Source of the DNA: Microbulbifer sp. TB1203
GTDB taxonomy: Bacteria; Pseudomonadota; Gammaproteobacteria; Pseudomonadales; Cellvibrionaceae
Reading direction: 5' to 3'
Length of the DNA: 64,000 nt
NCBI RefSeq assembly: GCF_030997045.1
Contig: NZ_CP116899.1
Location: 5,232,001 to 5,296,000 of the forward strand
The translations under genes were made by a program, and so were the position numbers. The notes under the pieces are model-generated. The model was not told the origin of the DNA, made no database searches, and worked only from the letters and a program-made list of their open reading frames with translations. The stretch's first letter is position 1, and each line of letters starts with the position of its first letter. Shown here piece after piece: positions 1 to 8,336 of the stretch.

Positions 1-3000
1 TGCTCGTCGAGTAGCACCGAGGCTTCCCTGATGGCCTTGACCAGTGCAAAGATATGGGAGCCACCGCTTTTGAAACCGCGGGCCTGGGTGGAGCGGAGAT
101 GTTCGTCCAGCTCGTGATCCTTGAACAGGTAATCGTCGATCACCGAGTCTTTCTGCAATACCGTCTGCTTGTCGTCACCCACCACCAGCATTTTCTTTGC
201 CCGGAACATCAGGGAGAGGGAGTCGTCCACCCGGCATTGGGTCGCTTCGTCCACGATCACCAGGTCGAAGCTCTGTTCCGCGCAGGGCAGGAGGAAGGAT
301 ACCGCCTGCTTGCGTACCAGCCACACCGGAAAGGTATCGCTCAGGTTCCGGCGCAGTTCTTCGAACACCGCGCCGCTCTCTTTTAGGGTGCTGAACTGTT
401 TCAGGTCATCCACCAGGGCCATGATACTGGTGATCCTGTTGGTGCCCGCGCGCCGCTTTGCGGTGGTCGCCCCCGACACTATGCCGCGCAGTTTCTCTAC
501 CAGGCGCTCGCGCACGATCTTATCCTGCTGCCGGTAAAGATCGCCCAGTTCCTCCAGGTCGCCCTGGATGGACGCTCCGCCCGTGCTGCCGATATCCACC
601 CGGCGCTGCCCGCAGACACTGCGGTAAAGGCCCAGTGCGCGATTGGGCTCACCCAGGCGGATGGACTCGTGCAGCTCCCGCAGCAGGTTCAGCAGTTCCG
701 CGGACCAGCTTTGTGCCTGTTCGAGCAGTTCGATCTGGTCCGCCACCATTTTGCGCAGTGTGCTGACATTCTTTTGCAGCGGCTGCCGGAAGAGCTGGCG
801 GACTTTTTCGAGCAGGCGGCCCAGCCCGGTTCCCCGCCCGGCCAGGTGATTCTGCATCAGCTCGTGCAGGTGGCGGATGATCTCGTGGCGTGGATGGTCC
901 CGGGTGATCGCCTCGAATTCCTCCAGGGTCTTTGGCTTGGCCTTCAGGAGTTGATCGAGGATCGGCAGGTCTTCCCTGAGTATCTGAACTTCGGCGTCGA
1001 AGTCGGCAGCCGGGCCCTTGGACCTGCCCGGAATCCTGAAGAAGTTGTAACACTCGGCCATACCAATGCGCAGTTGGCAGCGATTTTCCACAAAGGCTTC
1101 AATGATCCTTCGCTGCGCGCCCTGCTTGTCGAGAATCAGGGTCAGAAATTCCTGCAGGCTGTTCAGGTCGCCGTTGCTCCCGGTCTTTCTGAGTACACGC
1201 CGATCAAAGGGCACATGCTCGCCCACCTGATCGAGCATGGTGGCGCTTATGCGCCTTTTCAGCTTGTCGATCCTGGCTCCCAGCTGGCGGATTTCTTTTT
1301 CCAGTTTCTCTCCCCTGGGCGCTGGTGCGGGCTCCGGCTCCTGCACTTTGAAAGCCCGCGACAACCCGCTGAGCAGGGTTTCCAGGCTTTGATCGCCGGT
1401 TTCCACCTTGTCCACCACCTTGATGGCGCTGAACAGCAAATCCTTCCACTTGCGCTCGGCTGCGCTGCCCCGCTCGTCGCCGATCAGGTAGTCTTCCAGT
1501 TTCTCGACAAGCGCTTCGATCGCCGCCTGCTGATCACTGACCACAAGGACTCTCTGCCCGCTGTTGATGCAGTGCAGCACCAGATTCATGATGGTGAAGG
1601 TCTTGCCGGTTCCGGGCGGCCCTTCGAGAAGCACCACGTCGTGGTGGTTCAGTTTGTCCACCAGGTTGCGGGTGCTCTGGGGCAGCGGACCGGGCATCCA
1701 GGTCTGCGCTGCAAAGTCACCCGTGCCGGTTGTTGCCGATGCCTGTTCCGGCGTGAGGAAGCGGCCCAGGAGGGAGCTGTAGAAGCGTTTGCTGGAGCGG
1801 TGTGCCGCGGCGTTTATCTGGTCGAGATCCAGGTCCAATGCCTGGTCGATGGGGTTCAACAGCCTGGGCGCACGGTAAAGGTAAACGCTCTGCAGGTCGC
1901 ATTCGATGCCCTTGACGTTCAGGTCCGCGAAAATGCCGCCTTTGCCGTTTTCGTCCCGGTAGCCGAAAAGAATTTCCCGGGTTCGATCAAAAACCGCTTC
2001 CTTGACCGGAAGATAGCGGGAGACCCGGATACGGTCGTTGAGGCGGTCCACGCTGATATCCTGGGCCAGCAGGGTCTTGAAAAAGCGGTCCACCGGATCG
2101 ATGCCGGCCTGGGCCTCGCTGAATTTTTCCACCAGATGGGCCAGGGCGAGGTAGTTCAGGTGGAATAGCCCGTCTTTTACGGACTCCAGGTAGACACCGC
2201 GTCCGGATTCGCGGATGCGAACCTTGCTGTAGTACAGGGGAAAGCGGAAGGTCCTGAGGGAGCGGTTGTAAGTGAAGAGCGCGTCGACGATTTCAAAGCC
2301 CACAAAAAACTCGGCGGCGCGATCACTGATAAAGCGCTCCCTGAATTCACTGGCCTGTTCCGGGCTCAGTTCAAAGTAGAATTTGCCATTGTCGAAGGCC
2401 TTGATTTCGGTGGCCATCAGGGGGACGGGGAACTGGGACAGAAGCGCTCCGCCCTTGTGGCTTTTTTCCGACTCCCCATCCGGGTCCTTTGAGCTGTTGG
2501 CAAGCGCGATTCGACTACCGTCAAAAATTTCCTCGTAGTCGACCCTGATGTCTTTCTCGTTGAAGCGCTCTCCCAGCTTGGGTTTGTAAAGACTGGCTTG
2601 CGCCTTGCGTTTGGGTGCGGCTTTCCCGGGCCGCTGTTTTGGCTGCTCCTTGTCCTGCTCTTTCAGCTCTTCCGTCACAACCTTCTGCCCGAGGCTGGGT
2701 GTGTAGCGTTCAATGGACTGGAGGACGTCCTTGCGAAGAATCAGGTCGCTGGTAATGCTCTTGCTGCCTTTTGCGAAGCTGAACTGGAATAGCTTGTGGT
2801 AGGCGATGATCTCCTCCAGTACGTCGTTGGGATGCTGGAGCCTGTCGTTGTAAAGGAGCTTGTCGAGTACCTGGAGACTGCTGCGGCTGACGGTTATATA
2901 GCCGGAGGACCCCTCCCGCTCCTCGATATCCTGGATGATCAGGTTTTCGATGTCGGACGCGGAAGATCTGAAGTAGTAATAGTCGCGATTGAGGAAGCTT

Positions 3001-3251
3001 ACCGAGCTTTCGAAGGGCTGGGGGCTTGGTTTGCTGATCTCGTCGTTGAGGATATTGCGGATACAGGCGCGAAAGCGACCGAATACAAAGCGCGGGACAA
3101 AGATCTTTCGTCCCTCGGCGGTGTTTTCCAGCGCGTAAACCTGGAGGCCGTGGTCGTTCTTGAAACGCTCGATGCGGAACACATTGCGCCGGTCCGCGCG
3201 TTTGGTGAGCTTCAGTTCGGTGCCTTGGCGGCGTAATGCCGGTATAGCCAT
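1..3251 (-). CDS. SF1 (DNA2/NAM7-type) helicase, C-terminus beyond window
   Basis: The minus-strand frame is open from an ATG at 3251 to the window edge, about 1083 residues, so the C-terminal helicase motifs are missing. A Walker A motif GPPGTGKT lies at about residues 544-551. A Walker B/motif II DEATQ lies near residue 1000, followed by a motif III-like GDDKQT. This order and the DEAxQ form fit superfamily 1 helicases of the DNA2/NAM7/UPF1 group. About 450 residues, rich in charged helices, separate motif I from motif II, longer than a minimal SF1 core. The first ~540 residues match no family I recognise. It is the last gene of a minus-strand unit with a MotB-like, a MotA-like and a coiled-coil protein, about 195 bp beyond the MotB gene. 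A nuclease or other effector domain could lie in the unseen C-terminus. Confidence 0.85.
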   Translation of the reverse strand, partial: MAIPALRRQGTELKLTKRADRRNVFRIERFKNDHGLQVYALENTAEGRKIFVPRFVFGRFRACIRNILNDEISKPSPQPFESSVSFLNRDYYYFRSSASDIENLIIQDIEEREGSSGYITVSRSSLQVLDKLLYNDRLQHPNDVLEEIIAYHKLFQFSFAKGSKSITSDLILRKDVLQSIERYTPSLGQKVVTEELKEQDKEQPKQRPGKAAPKRKAQASLYKPKLGERFNEKDIRVDYEEIFDGSRIALANSSKDPDGESEKSHKGGALLSQFPVPLMATEIKAFDNGKFYFELSPEQASEFRERFISDRAAEFFVGFEIVDALFTYNRSLRTFRFPLYYSKVRIRESGRGVYLESVKDGLFHLNYLALAHLVEKFSEAQAGIDPVDRFFKTLLAQDISVDRLNDRIRVSRYLPVKEAVFDRTREILFGYRDENGKGGIFADLNVKGIECDLQSVYLYRAPRLLNPIDQALDLDLDQINAAAHRSSKRFYSSLLGRFLTPEQASATTGTGDFAAQTWMPGPLPQSTRNLVDKLNHHDVVLLEGPPGTGKTFTIMNLVLHCINSGQRVLVVSDQQAAIEALVEKLEDYLIGDERGSAAERKWKDLLFSAIKVVDKVETGDQSLETLLSGLSRAFKVQEPEPAPAPRGEKLEKEIRQLGARIDKLKRRISATMLDQVGEHVPFDRRVLRKTGSNGDLNSLQEFLTLILDKQGAQRRIIEAFVENRCQLRIGMAECYNFFRIPGRSKGPAADFDAEVQILREDLPILDQLLKAKPKTLEEFEAITRDHPRHEIIRHLHELMQNHLAGRGTGLGRLLEKVRQLFRQPLQKNVSTLRKMVADQIELLEQAQSWSAELLNLLRELHESIRLGEPNRALGLYRSVCGQRRVDIGSTGGASIQGDLEELGDLYRQQDKIVRERLVEKLRGIVSGATTAKRRAGTNRITSIMALVDDLKQFSTLKESGAVFEELRRNLSDTFPVWLVRKQAVSFLLPCAEQSFDLVIVDEATQCRVDDSLSLMFRAKKMLVVGDDKQTVLQKDSVIDDYLFKDHELDEHLRSTQARGFKSGGSHIFALVKAIREASVLLDE

Positions 3252-3271
3252 GTTATCTTCTACTTGTTTAT

Positions 3272-3384
3272 GGGCACCTCTAAAAATCGTCATTCCCGCG
3301 CAGGCGGGAATCCAGAAACCGCGTAGTCACTGGACCCCCCCGCCTTCGCGGGGGTGACGAGAAATGAATTTTTAGAGGGTGCCC
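3272..3384. repeat. MITE-like element with terminal inverted repeats
   Basis: A 113-bp element is bounded by GGGCACCTCTAAAAAT at 3272-3287 and its near-perfect reverse complement at 3368-3384, with one extra base. Inside are REP-like palindromes (GTCATTCCCGC and CCCGCCTTCGCGGG). It lies in the gap between the MotB-like gene and the helicase gene, so it could form a hairpin in their transcript. Related elements are at 3395-3450, 35288-35406 and 50039-50104. Confidence 0.75.
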
Positions 3385-3394
3385 TTATGCGTTA

Positions 3395-3450
3395 GTGAAG
3401 CTCTGAACAAGTCTATATCGCCGGAATGACGACATTCAGAGGTTCCTTAG
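3395..3450. repeat. Internally shortened copy of the MITE-like repeat
   Basis: Both ends match the element at 35288-35406: CTCTGAACAAGTC on the left and ATGACGACATTCAGAGGTTCC on the right (shown to 20 of 21 bases as TGACGACATTCAGAGGTTCC). The middle is missing. The right end reaches the stop codon of the MotB-like gene (TAA at 3449-3447), so the element abuts or supplies the 3' end of that reading frame. Confidence 0.6.
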
Positions 3451-4088
3451 CGAATTAACAGGGATACCCTGCGATTTCGCGCCCGCGCCTCTTCCAGTGC
3501 CGCACCGCCTTTACCTGTCACATCCACCACCGGCCGCGTATCCGCATAGCCCACCGCGCGCAGACGCTGGGACGAAAAGCCCATGGAAAGAAGGTGAAGA
3601 ATCACGCTGCTCGCCCGTTTGCCACTGAGGCTCCAGTTGGTCTCCGTTTCTCCGTCAATTACCCGGTAGTAGGGCACGTCGTCGCTGTGCCCCTCGATGT
3701 CCACCTGGTAGTCGGTCTGATGAATCTCGTCCAACAGGGGCTCCAGGGAATCCAGGGCGCGATTTTTGATCACGGCACTGCCCGGCGCGAACAGGGCGGC
3801 GGTATCCAGGTTCACCCTGACACCGTCTTTCGCCAGCTCGACGGAAGCACCGGGGACGCCGGGGGATTCCTCAACGATGACCCGCAGCGATTCGGCCAGT
3901 TCCACCAGGGTATCGTCGGTACTCCCGGTCATTACGCTGCGGAGTCTTTCGAAGGAGCCCACGTCCACCTTGCTCATGGACAGGAGCATGACAAAGAAGA
4001 CACACAGGATAACCATCAGGTCGCCGAAACTGATGTAGAAGGAGTCGAGACCCTCTTCGTCCTGCCCGGTCAGCTGCTCCAGCTTCAT
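3447..4088 (-). CDS. MotB/OmpA-type peptidoglycan-anchored stator protein
   Basis: This 213-residue protein has one N-terminal membrane segment at about residues 18-38. It starts with the MotB-like motif SFGDLM, in which Asp23 is placed like the ion-carrying Asp of MotB/PomB. A C-terminal OmpA-like peptidoglycan-binding domain covers about 94-213, with the family sequence DIEGHSDDVP and the closing pattern ARNRRVSLLI. The start ATG overlaps the stop of the MotA-like gene by 4 bp, so the two are translationally coupled. There are no flagellar or Tol/Exb genes nearby. It should form an inner-membrane ion channel with the upstream MotA-like protein and anchor it to the cell wall. Placement next to a helicase suggests a role like ZorB in Zorya defence, but that is inference. 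Confidence 0.88.
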   Translation of the reverse strand: MKLEQLTGQDEEGLDSFYISFGDLMVILCVFFVMLLSMSKVDVGSFERLRSVMTGSTDDTLVELAESLRVIVEESPGVPGASVELAKDGVRVNLDTAALFAPGSAVIKNRALDSLEPLLDEIHQTDYQVDIEGHSDDVPYYRVIDGETETNWSLSGKRASSVILHLLSMGFSSQRLRAVGYADTRPVVDVTGKGGAALEEARARNRRVSLLIR

Positions 4089-4894
4089 GTCTCGTCGACT
4101 TTCCTGTTCATTTTGGTGATGTCCAGCAGGCGATCTTCCCGGCGGATCAGTACGCTGATCCGGTTCATAAGCAGCTTGTGGGTTTCCACGTAAATACTGT
4201 TGTGATGTTCCAGCCGGCCGGCGAGCGGCGTGAAAACCAGTGAACCCAGAACCGAGCCGAATGCGGTGGTCATCAAGGCCAGGGACATGGCCGGACCGAT
4301 GCTGGCGGGATCGTCCAGGGACTGCAGCACCTCGATCAGGCCGATGACGGTACCCAGCAGGCCGAGCGCCGGTGCGACCTTGGCCCCCTTGTTGAGCAGC
4401 GCTGCGGCGGTTTTACGGCCCATAAAAATAGTGGCGATCCGGTTGCCGACAAAATCCTCGATCTCCTCATAGAAGAGCTTTTGCCGGATCATGTAGATGA
4501 TGTCGTTGAGTAGCTCGCCGGTGATTTCCTTGCCCTCCCGCAGGTCCATGATGCTGCGGGATTTGATGATGGTTTCGTCCAGCTCCTCAATGGTCGGGTT
4601 CAGGTGCTTGACCGGATTGGCAAAGAAGGAGCGCAATACCAGGATGAGGGTTTTCACCAGTGTTTCCAGATCGAACTGGAACAGGAGAACACCAAGGGTG
4701 CCGCCCACCACAAAAAAGAAGCTGCGGAAATCGTTGAAGAGAATAAGCTCCTGGGAGCCGGCGCCCGCGCCGAGATCCATGCCCACTGCGTTGAACAGCA
4801 CGGCCACCAGAAGGCCGACGCTGAACACTACGGTGATGGGATCAAAGCGCTTCTTCGATACGGTCAGGTATTCTTTGTTGAGCAGGCTGTTCAC
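4085..4894 (-). CDS. MotA/TolQ/ExbB-family (PomA-like) channel protein
   Basis: This 269-residue inner-membrane protein has four hydrophobic segments: about residues 20-40, 52-75, 175-195 and 210-230. The region with APALGLLGTVIGL and DDPASIGPAMSLALMTTAFG follows the PomA/MotA pattern closely, including the Pro-containing third membrane segment. It is short, like flagellar PomA, and lacks the long cytoplasmic tail typical of ZorA. It starts 26 bp after the upstream coiled-coil gene and overlaps the MotB-like gene by 4 bp. It is expected to use ion flow to drive movement or a conformational change. The partner of that motion is unknown; the adjacent cytoplasmic coiled-coil protein and helicase are candidates. 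Confidence 0.9.
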   Translation of the reverse strand: MNSLLNKEYLTVSKKRFDPITVVFSVGLLVAVLFNAVGMDLGAGAGSQELILFNDFRSFFFVVGGTLGVLLFQFDLETLVKTLILVLRSFFANPVKHLNPTIEELDETIIKSRSIMDLREGKEITGELLNDIIYMIRQKLFYEEIEDFVGNRIATIFMGRKTAAALLNKGAKVAPALGLLGTVIGLIEVLQSLDDPASIGPAMSLALMTTAFGSVLGSLVFTPLAGRLEHHNSIYVETHKLLMNRISVLIRREDRLLDITKMNRKVDET

Positions 4895-4920
4895 GGATTT
4901 TCCCGATTCGTGGCTGGAAT

Positions 4921-6003
4921 TTAATCGTCGGTCACGGCGACCAGCTGGTTACGGCCTATGTCACCGACGATAAACTGTTCATGTACGCGGACAATAAAAT
5001 CGCCCGGTTGTAACTCGCTGAGCACGGAGAAGTGCACCACATGGCCTTCGCTCATGGATACCAGCACCTTCATACCTCGTCGCAGGCTCTTGATGGTATC
5101 CGCTTCCAGGTCATTGACGGCCTTTACCTGGAGTTCATTGCGCCGGGAGTCCCTGGCCTTGAAGGCATCACCTTCCACGTAAAGCAGCTCCGCTGTTCGC
5201 CGCTCCACATCGGACGCCTCCCGGTTGTCCAGGAAGATGATACCGAGCGGCACATCCTGTTCCTCGTCGAATATGGCCAGGCAGCGGGCCTGGAACCGGG
5301 GGACCCGATCCAACAGGTGGGTGGGAACATCAAATTCCTTGCGCTGGCTGCTCAGCTTCACGGTGCGGCGCTTCAGGTCCACCTGTTCCACCTTGCAGAT
5401 GCGCACGTTGTCTGGCAGCACCTTCTGGGAGTCCAGCGCTCGCGATGCCCGGCTCAGTGACTTCTGCTCCCTGTTCAGTTGGAGGGTCAGCGCGCTGACC
5501 TGTTCCTGCAATTCCTTGTTTTTCCGTTTGAGTTCAGCCGCTTCGCTTTTTAAGTCCTTGAGCTTTTTCAGTTCCGGATCGGGCCGCCAGGTCTCGTTTC
5601 CGCTCTGGGACTCGTATTTGGAAATCTCGTCGTAAAAGCTTTGCAGGATCGCGCCGATCCTGTTTTTTTGCGGAAGCTCGAAGCGGATGCAGGCGTTGTA
5701 CTCGCTGACCTTGAGGGCCGAGCCCGCGCGACTGGCGGTGGTTTTGGCGTAGGCAGCAAAAGCGAAACTGTCGAGGCAGGCGAGTATGTTTTCCAGGTTG
5801 GGAACAAAGCCGTGGGCATCCAGAACGGTCTTAATGGTGCTGACCGGGTCGTCGAACAGCACTTTATCCATAGTGACATAAAAGAACTTGCCATCCTGGT
5901 CATAACTGGCGATGGAAAGGTCTTTGTTCAGGGAAGCCTTGGAGAACTCCGCTTCGCCTTTTTCGGCGATTACCTTCAGTTGCGTCTTGTCGAAGATTGC
6001 CAC
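4921..6003 (-). CDS. Unknown coiled-coil protein, first gene of MotAB-helicase unit
   Basis: I do not recognise this 360-residue protein. It has no signal peptide or membrane segment, so it should be cytoplasmic. Residues 1-135 form a mixed alpha/beta region. Residues about 142-192 form a strong coiled coil rich in Lys, Glu and Leu heptads. Residues 195-360 are beta-rich. The start is a GTG at 6003 with a GGGG-type ribosome site about 9 bases upstream. It lies 26 bp before the MotA-like gene on the same strand and is very probably cotranscribed with the MotAB pair. Its position suggests it may couple the channel to a cytoplasmic partner, playing the part that the ZorA tail or ZorC play in Zorya. 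That is speculation from context. Confidence 0.7.
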   Translation of the reverse strand: MAIFDKTQLKVIAEKGEAEFSKASLNKDLSIASYDQDGKFFYVTMDKVLFDDPVSTIKTVLDAHGFVPNLENILACLDSFAFAAYAKTTASRAGSALKVSEYNACIRFELPQKNRIGAILQSFYDEISKYESQSGNETWRPDPELKKLKDLKSEAAELKRKNKELQEQVSALTLQLNREQKSLSRASRALDSQKVLPDNVRICKVEQVDLKRRTVKLSSQRKEFDVPTHLLDRVPRFQARCLAIFDEEQDVPLGIIFLDNREASDVERRTAELLYVEGDAFKARDSRRNELQVKAVNDLEADTIKSLRRGMKVLVSMSEGHVVHFSVLSELQPGDFIVRVHEQFIVGDIGRNQLVAVTDD

Positions 6004-6481
6004 TTGCCACTACCCCAGGATTCCGGCGGCGGAAACGCTTGTTTTAGTGTTTACCAGCGCTGCCGCACTGATGTTTTCGCGTTTGGCCGAGTATATACGA
6101 TTTGGGGTTGAAGGATATGAACGCAGTATTGCCCGGGCAGGATTTGACTACTGCCAGGGCGATAGAATCAAGGTAACGTGAAGCAGTTCACACTGGGTGG
6201 CCGTTCCAGGAGCCCCATTCTTCACGATTGTGGGAAAAACACACAGCAAAAACAACTCTGGCCAATCAGTTCACCAAAACGAATCTCTACGGAGGCGCTT
6301 CTTTCTGAAGAAGTAGTCACGACTTGCAACAATTGACCGTAACTACTTACCCCTGTAGGAGCGGGCCATGCCCGCGAACAGAGGCCGATCGCGGGCATGG
6401 CCCGCCCTACAGAGTGGTTTCCCCTAAGCCAATGCACGTTCTCTATGAGTGAGTAGTTACCAATTGACTAAAATAAGCGTT
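6004..6481. other. Intergenic region with one REP-like hairpin
   Basis: This 478-bp stretch separates the MotAB-helicase unit from the DeoR regulator and contains no convincing gene. It must hold the promoter of the minus-strand unit starting at 6003, but I see no clear -35/-10 pair. The only structured part is the hairpin repeat at about 6354-6411. Confidence 0.5.
6354..6411. repeat. REP-like inverted repeat (TGTAGGAGCGGGC family)
   Basis: The left arm TGTAGGAGCGGGCCATGCCC is matched by a right arm reading TCGCGGGCATGGCCCGCCCTACA in reverse complement, over about 58 bp. It belongs to the same general family as the hairpins at 8242-8319 and 10673-10742 (TGTAGGAGCCTGC and GTGGGAGCCTGCC). It lies downstream of the DeoR gene. 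The left boundary is good to a few bases. Confidence 0.7.
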
Positions 6482-7360
6482 CTAAATAGCCGCTTCGTTA
6501 GCTTCCGCTCCGGCCCTGGCAGGCGCCTCCACAGTCACAATCCTGATGCCCTGAGCTTCGAACATACGAAGCATATCCTGGTCGGCCTGGCTGTCGGTAA
6601 TCAGCACGTCAACGTCGGCAAGGGTGCTGAAAATAAAATTGCTGCGTTTCCCCAGTTTGGAGCTGTCCGCCAGAATAATCAGTTGATCGGCCTGTTTCCT
6701 GAGCTTTTGTTCCGCGCGAATCAGCAGGGGGTCGGATTCCATAACGCCAAATTCACCAATACCCGGTGTGCCCATAAACATCTTGCTACCGTGGTAATAC
6801 TGGATGGTGTCGTTTTCAAAGGCGCTCAGGATAATGCCCTGTTTACGGTAGATCTCTCCACCGGGAAGGGTGATCTGATTGTCGCTGTTCTCTGAAAGCT
6901 CTTGCGCCAGAACGAAGGAGTTGGTGAGGATATTGAGCTGCCGGCTGACCAGAAACTCTCCCATCATATAAGTGGAACTGCCTCCATTAATGATAATGGA
7001 TTCACCGTCCTCGCAGAGTTCAACGGCTTTGCGGGCGATCAGCCGTTTGACGTCAGTCTGTTTCTTTTTATCAACCAGAAACGCCGAGCCCGTCAGGTGC
7101 GGCCGCTTCAGTTTTTTATCCCCCAAGGGCAGCGCTTCAGCACCGCCGCGGATTTTCTTCAGTTGCCCCTCCTGCGCCATCTTGGTGAGATCCCGGCGAA
7201 TGGTTGCTTCGGAGGCGCTCAGCTGGGTTGAAAGGCTGCGCACGCTGGCAAACTGCTGCTCGTCGAGGATATCGAGAATCAACTGGTGGCGTTGTTTTTC
7301 CAACACGGGGTTTACCTGCCTTTTGGGGGATATGGTCAACGTGTCATCTATTTTATCCAT
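6482..7360 (-). CDS. DeoR/GlpR-family regulator, probable rhamnose regulator
   Basis: This 292-residue protein has an N-terminal DeoR winged helix-turn-helix at about residues 22-75 (SASEATIRRDLTKM, then KIRGGAE). A DeoR C-terminal sensor domain follows at about 90-270, with the family motif NGGSSTYMM. Members sense phosphorylated sugars. It is the last gene of the minus-strand rha-lut arm, and rhamnose regulators of the DeoR family are known in other bacteria. The natural inducer would be rhamnulose 1-phosphate or a related intermediate; this is inference. A candidate operator with TGA half-sites every 10 bp lies upstream of its own start, at 7427-7452. The same pattern recurs before other genes of the locus, which supports both autoregulation and a locus-wide role. 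Confidence 0.88.
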   Translation of the reverse strand: MDKIDDTLTISPKRQVNPVLEKQRHQLILDILDEQQFASVRSLSTQLSASEATIRRDLTKMAQEGQLKKIRGGAEALPLGDKKLKRPHLTGSAFLVDKKKQTDVKRLIARKAVELCEDGESIIINGGSSTYMMGEFLVSRQLNILTNSFVLAQELSENSDNQITLPGGEIYRKQGIILSAFENDTIQYYHGSKMFMGTPGIGEFGVMESDPLLIRAEQKLRKQADQLIILADSSKLGKRSNFIFSTLADVDVLITDSQADQDMLRMFEAQGIRIVTVEAPARAGAEANEAAI

Positions 7361-7426
7361 ATCTAACCATATCTGCAGTAGGTTGAACGCATATTAGCCA
7401 ATAAACGGGGCAAAATAATGCCAGTT

Positions 7427-7452
7427 TGATGAAACATGACTAAAAATGATGG
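7427..7452 (-). promoter_or_regulatory. Candidate DeoR operator upstream of the regulator gene
   Basis: Three half-sites TGATGA, TGACTA and TGATGG start at 7427, 7437 and 7447, exactly 10 bp apart. They lie 67-92 bp upstream of the regulator start at 7360. The spacing matches the arrays at 14399, 16063, 27846 and 39098. This is the weakest of the five in half-site similarity. Confidence 0.45.
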
Positions 7453-7567
7453 GTTTGCTGGCTTGAGCGAGCAGGTTGTGGCATCCAGCGAGCGAAAAAA
7501 TCGTCTATCTTCTGCGGAAAGGTGGGCCATAAGTTCCCTCGAGCCAGCCGTTAAGAGGATCATGGAC

Positions 7568-8218
7568 TTAATCAACGATGACATAGTCAGTCCATTTCGG
7601 GCCGTGGGCGCCGATCTGAATCTGTTGTTCGACGTCCGCGGTACGGGACGGGCCGGTAATAAGGTTGATGGTGCGGGGTACACGGCCACTGAATCGCTGA
7701 CGCAAACGCTCCCACACCTCTTCCTGGTAAGCGACAATATCCACTCGATCCAGAACCACAACCAGGCGCTGTACCAGAAACAGCGAGCTGCTGGGGCAGT
7801 CCCGGCTGACGGAGACGACGGTTCCCGTTTCGGCAATGCCGGCACAGCCTCTGGCCAGGCCCCAGTCGGTTGCTTGGGGAACCCGATCAAGTGTTTCAAT
7901 CGGTGCCCACTGCAAGCCTGTGCCGGCGAACTGCGGGGACACAACTACACCGGGTGTTTGATCCAGCTCCGCCGCCCGCGCCGCCACCCAGCGGGGCAGT
8001 TCCTCCAGCGTTTCGATGCGATGGACCTCAGCGCCATTGTCGATAGCAGCGCGACTGAAGCTTTCCACGTTTGCGGCAGGCAGGGGCGGTTGCACAGTCG
8101 AATTAGCGCGTCGCGTCAGGTTCGCAAAAGCTTCGTCAATATCCGTCGGCGTGCCCCGTTTATTCAGGGCCTGGCGGATGCGCGAGAGGATTGCCGTTCG
8201 GCAACTGCTCATGGTCAT
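7568..8218 (-). CDS. lutC: L-lactate utilisation protein LutC
   Basis: This 216-residue protein is of the LutC/YkgG family, one of the three subunits of the iron-sulfur L-lactate oxidase system LutABC that converts L-lactate to pyruvate. The C-terminal family signature is clear: ITGPSRTADVEQ followed by GAHGPK. The central GCAGIAETGTVV is also typical. It follows lutB on the minus strand, separated by a 118-bp spacer holding a REP hairpin. Its place in this locus makes sense because the bifunctional aldolase/dehydrogenase upstream is expected to release L-lactate from L-rhamnose. Confidence 0.93.
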   Translation of the reverse strand: MTMSSCRTAILSRIRQALNKRGTPTDIDEAFANLTRRANSTVQPPLPAANVESFSRAAIDNGAEVHRIETLEELPRWVAARAAELDQTPGVVVSPQFAGTGLQWAPIETLDRVPQATDWGLARGCAGIAETGTVVSVSRDCPSSSLFLVQRLVVVLDRVDIVAYQEEVWERLRQRFSGRVPRTINLITGPSRTADVEQQIQIGAHGPKWTDYVIVD

Positions 8219-8241
8219 TCCTTTCGTTATGGCCCCGGCAA

Positions 8242-8319
8242 TGTGGGAGCCTGCCCTGCGGGGGAAAGCGGTGTTGCAATCAGCACCTTATTAATCGCCT
8301 GCAGGGCAGGCTCCCACAG
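8242..8319. repeat. REP-like inverted repeat between lutB and lutC
   Basis: TGTGGGAGCCTGCCCTGC at 8242-8259 is the exact reverse complement of 8301-8318. The loop is about 41 bp. It sits inside the lut operon and could change relative expression of lutC or stabilise the upstream transcript. Confidence 0.8.
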
Positions 8320-8336
8320 GGGGTTTTGCCTTGACT

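Noticed and set aside
669..2168. 499-residue plus-strand open frame
   Set aside because: It lies opposite the SF1 helicase, whose minus-strand frame carries clear Walker A and DEATQ motifs; the plus frame has no recognisable domain.
3447..4894. Reading the MotA/MotB pair as flagellar stators
   Set aside because: No flagellar, chemotaxis, Tol or Exb genes are nearby, and the pair is packed with an unknown coiled-coil gene and followed by a helicase.
1..6003. Straight assignment to Zorya type I or II
   Set aside because: The helicase has SF1 motifs rather than the SNF2 type of ZorD, there is no HNH nuclease of the ZorE kind in view, and the MotA-like protein lacks the long ZorA tail.
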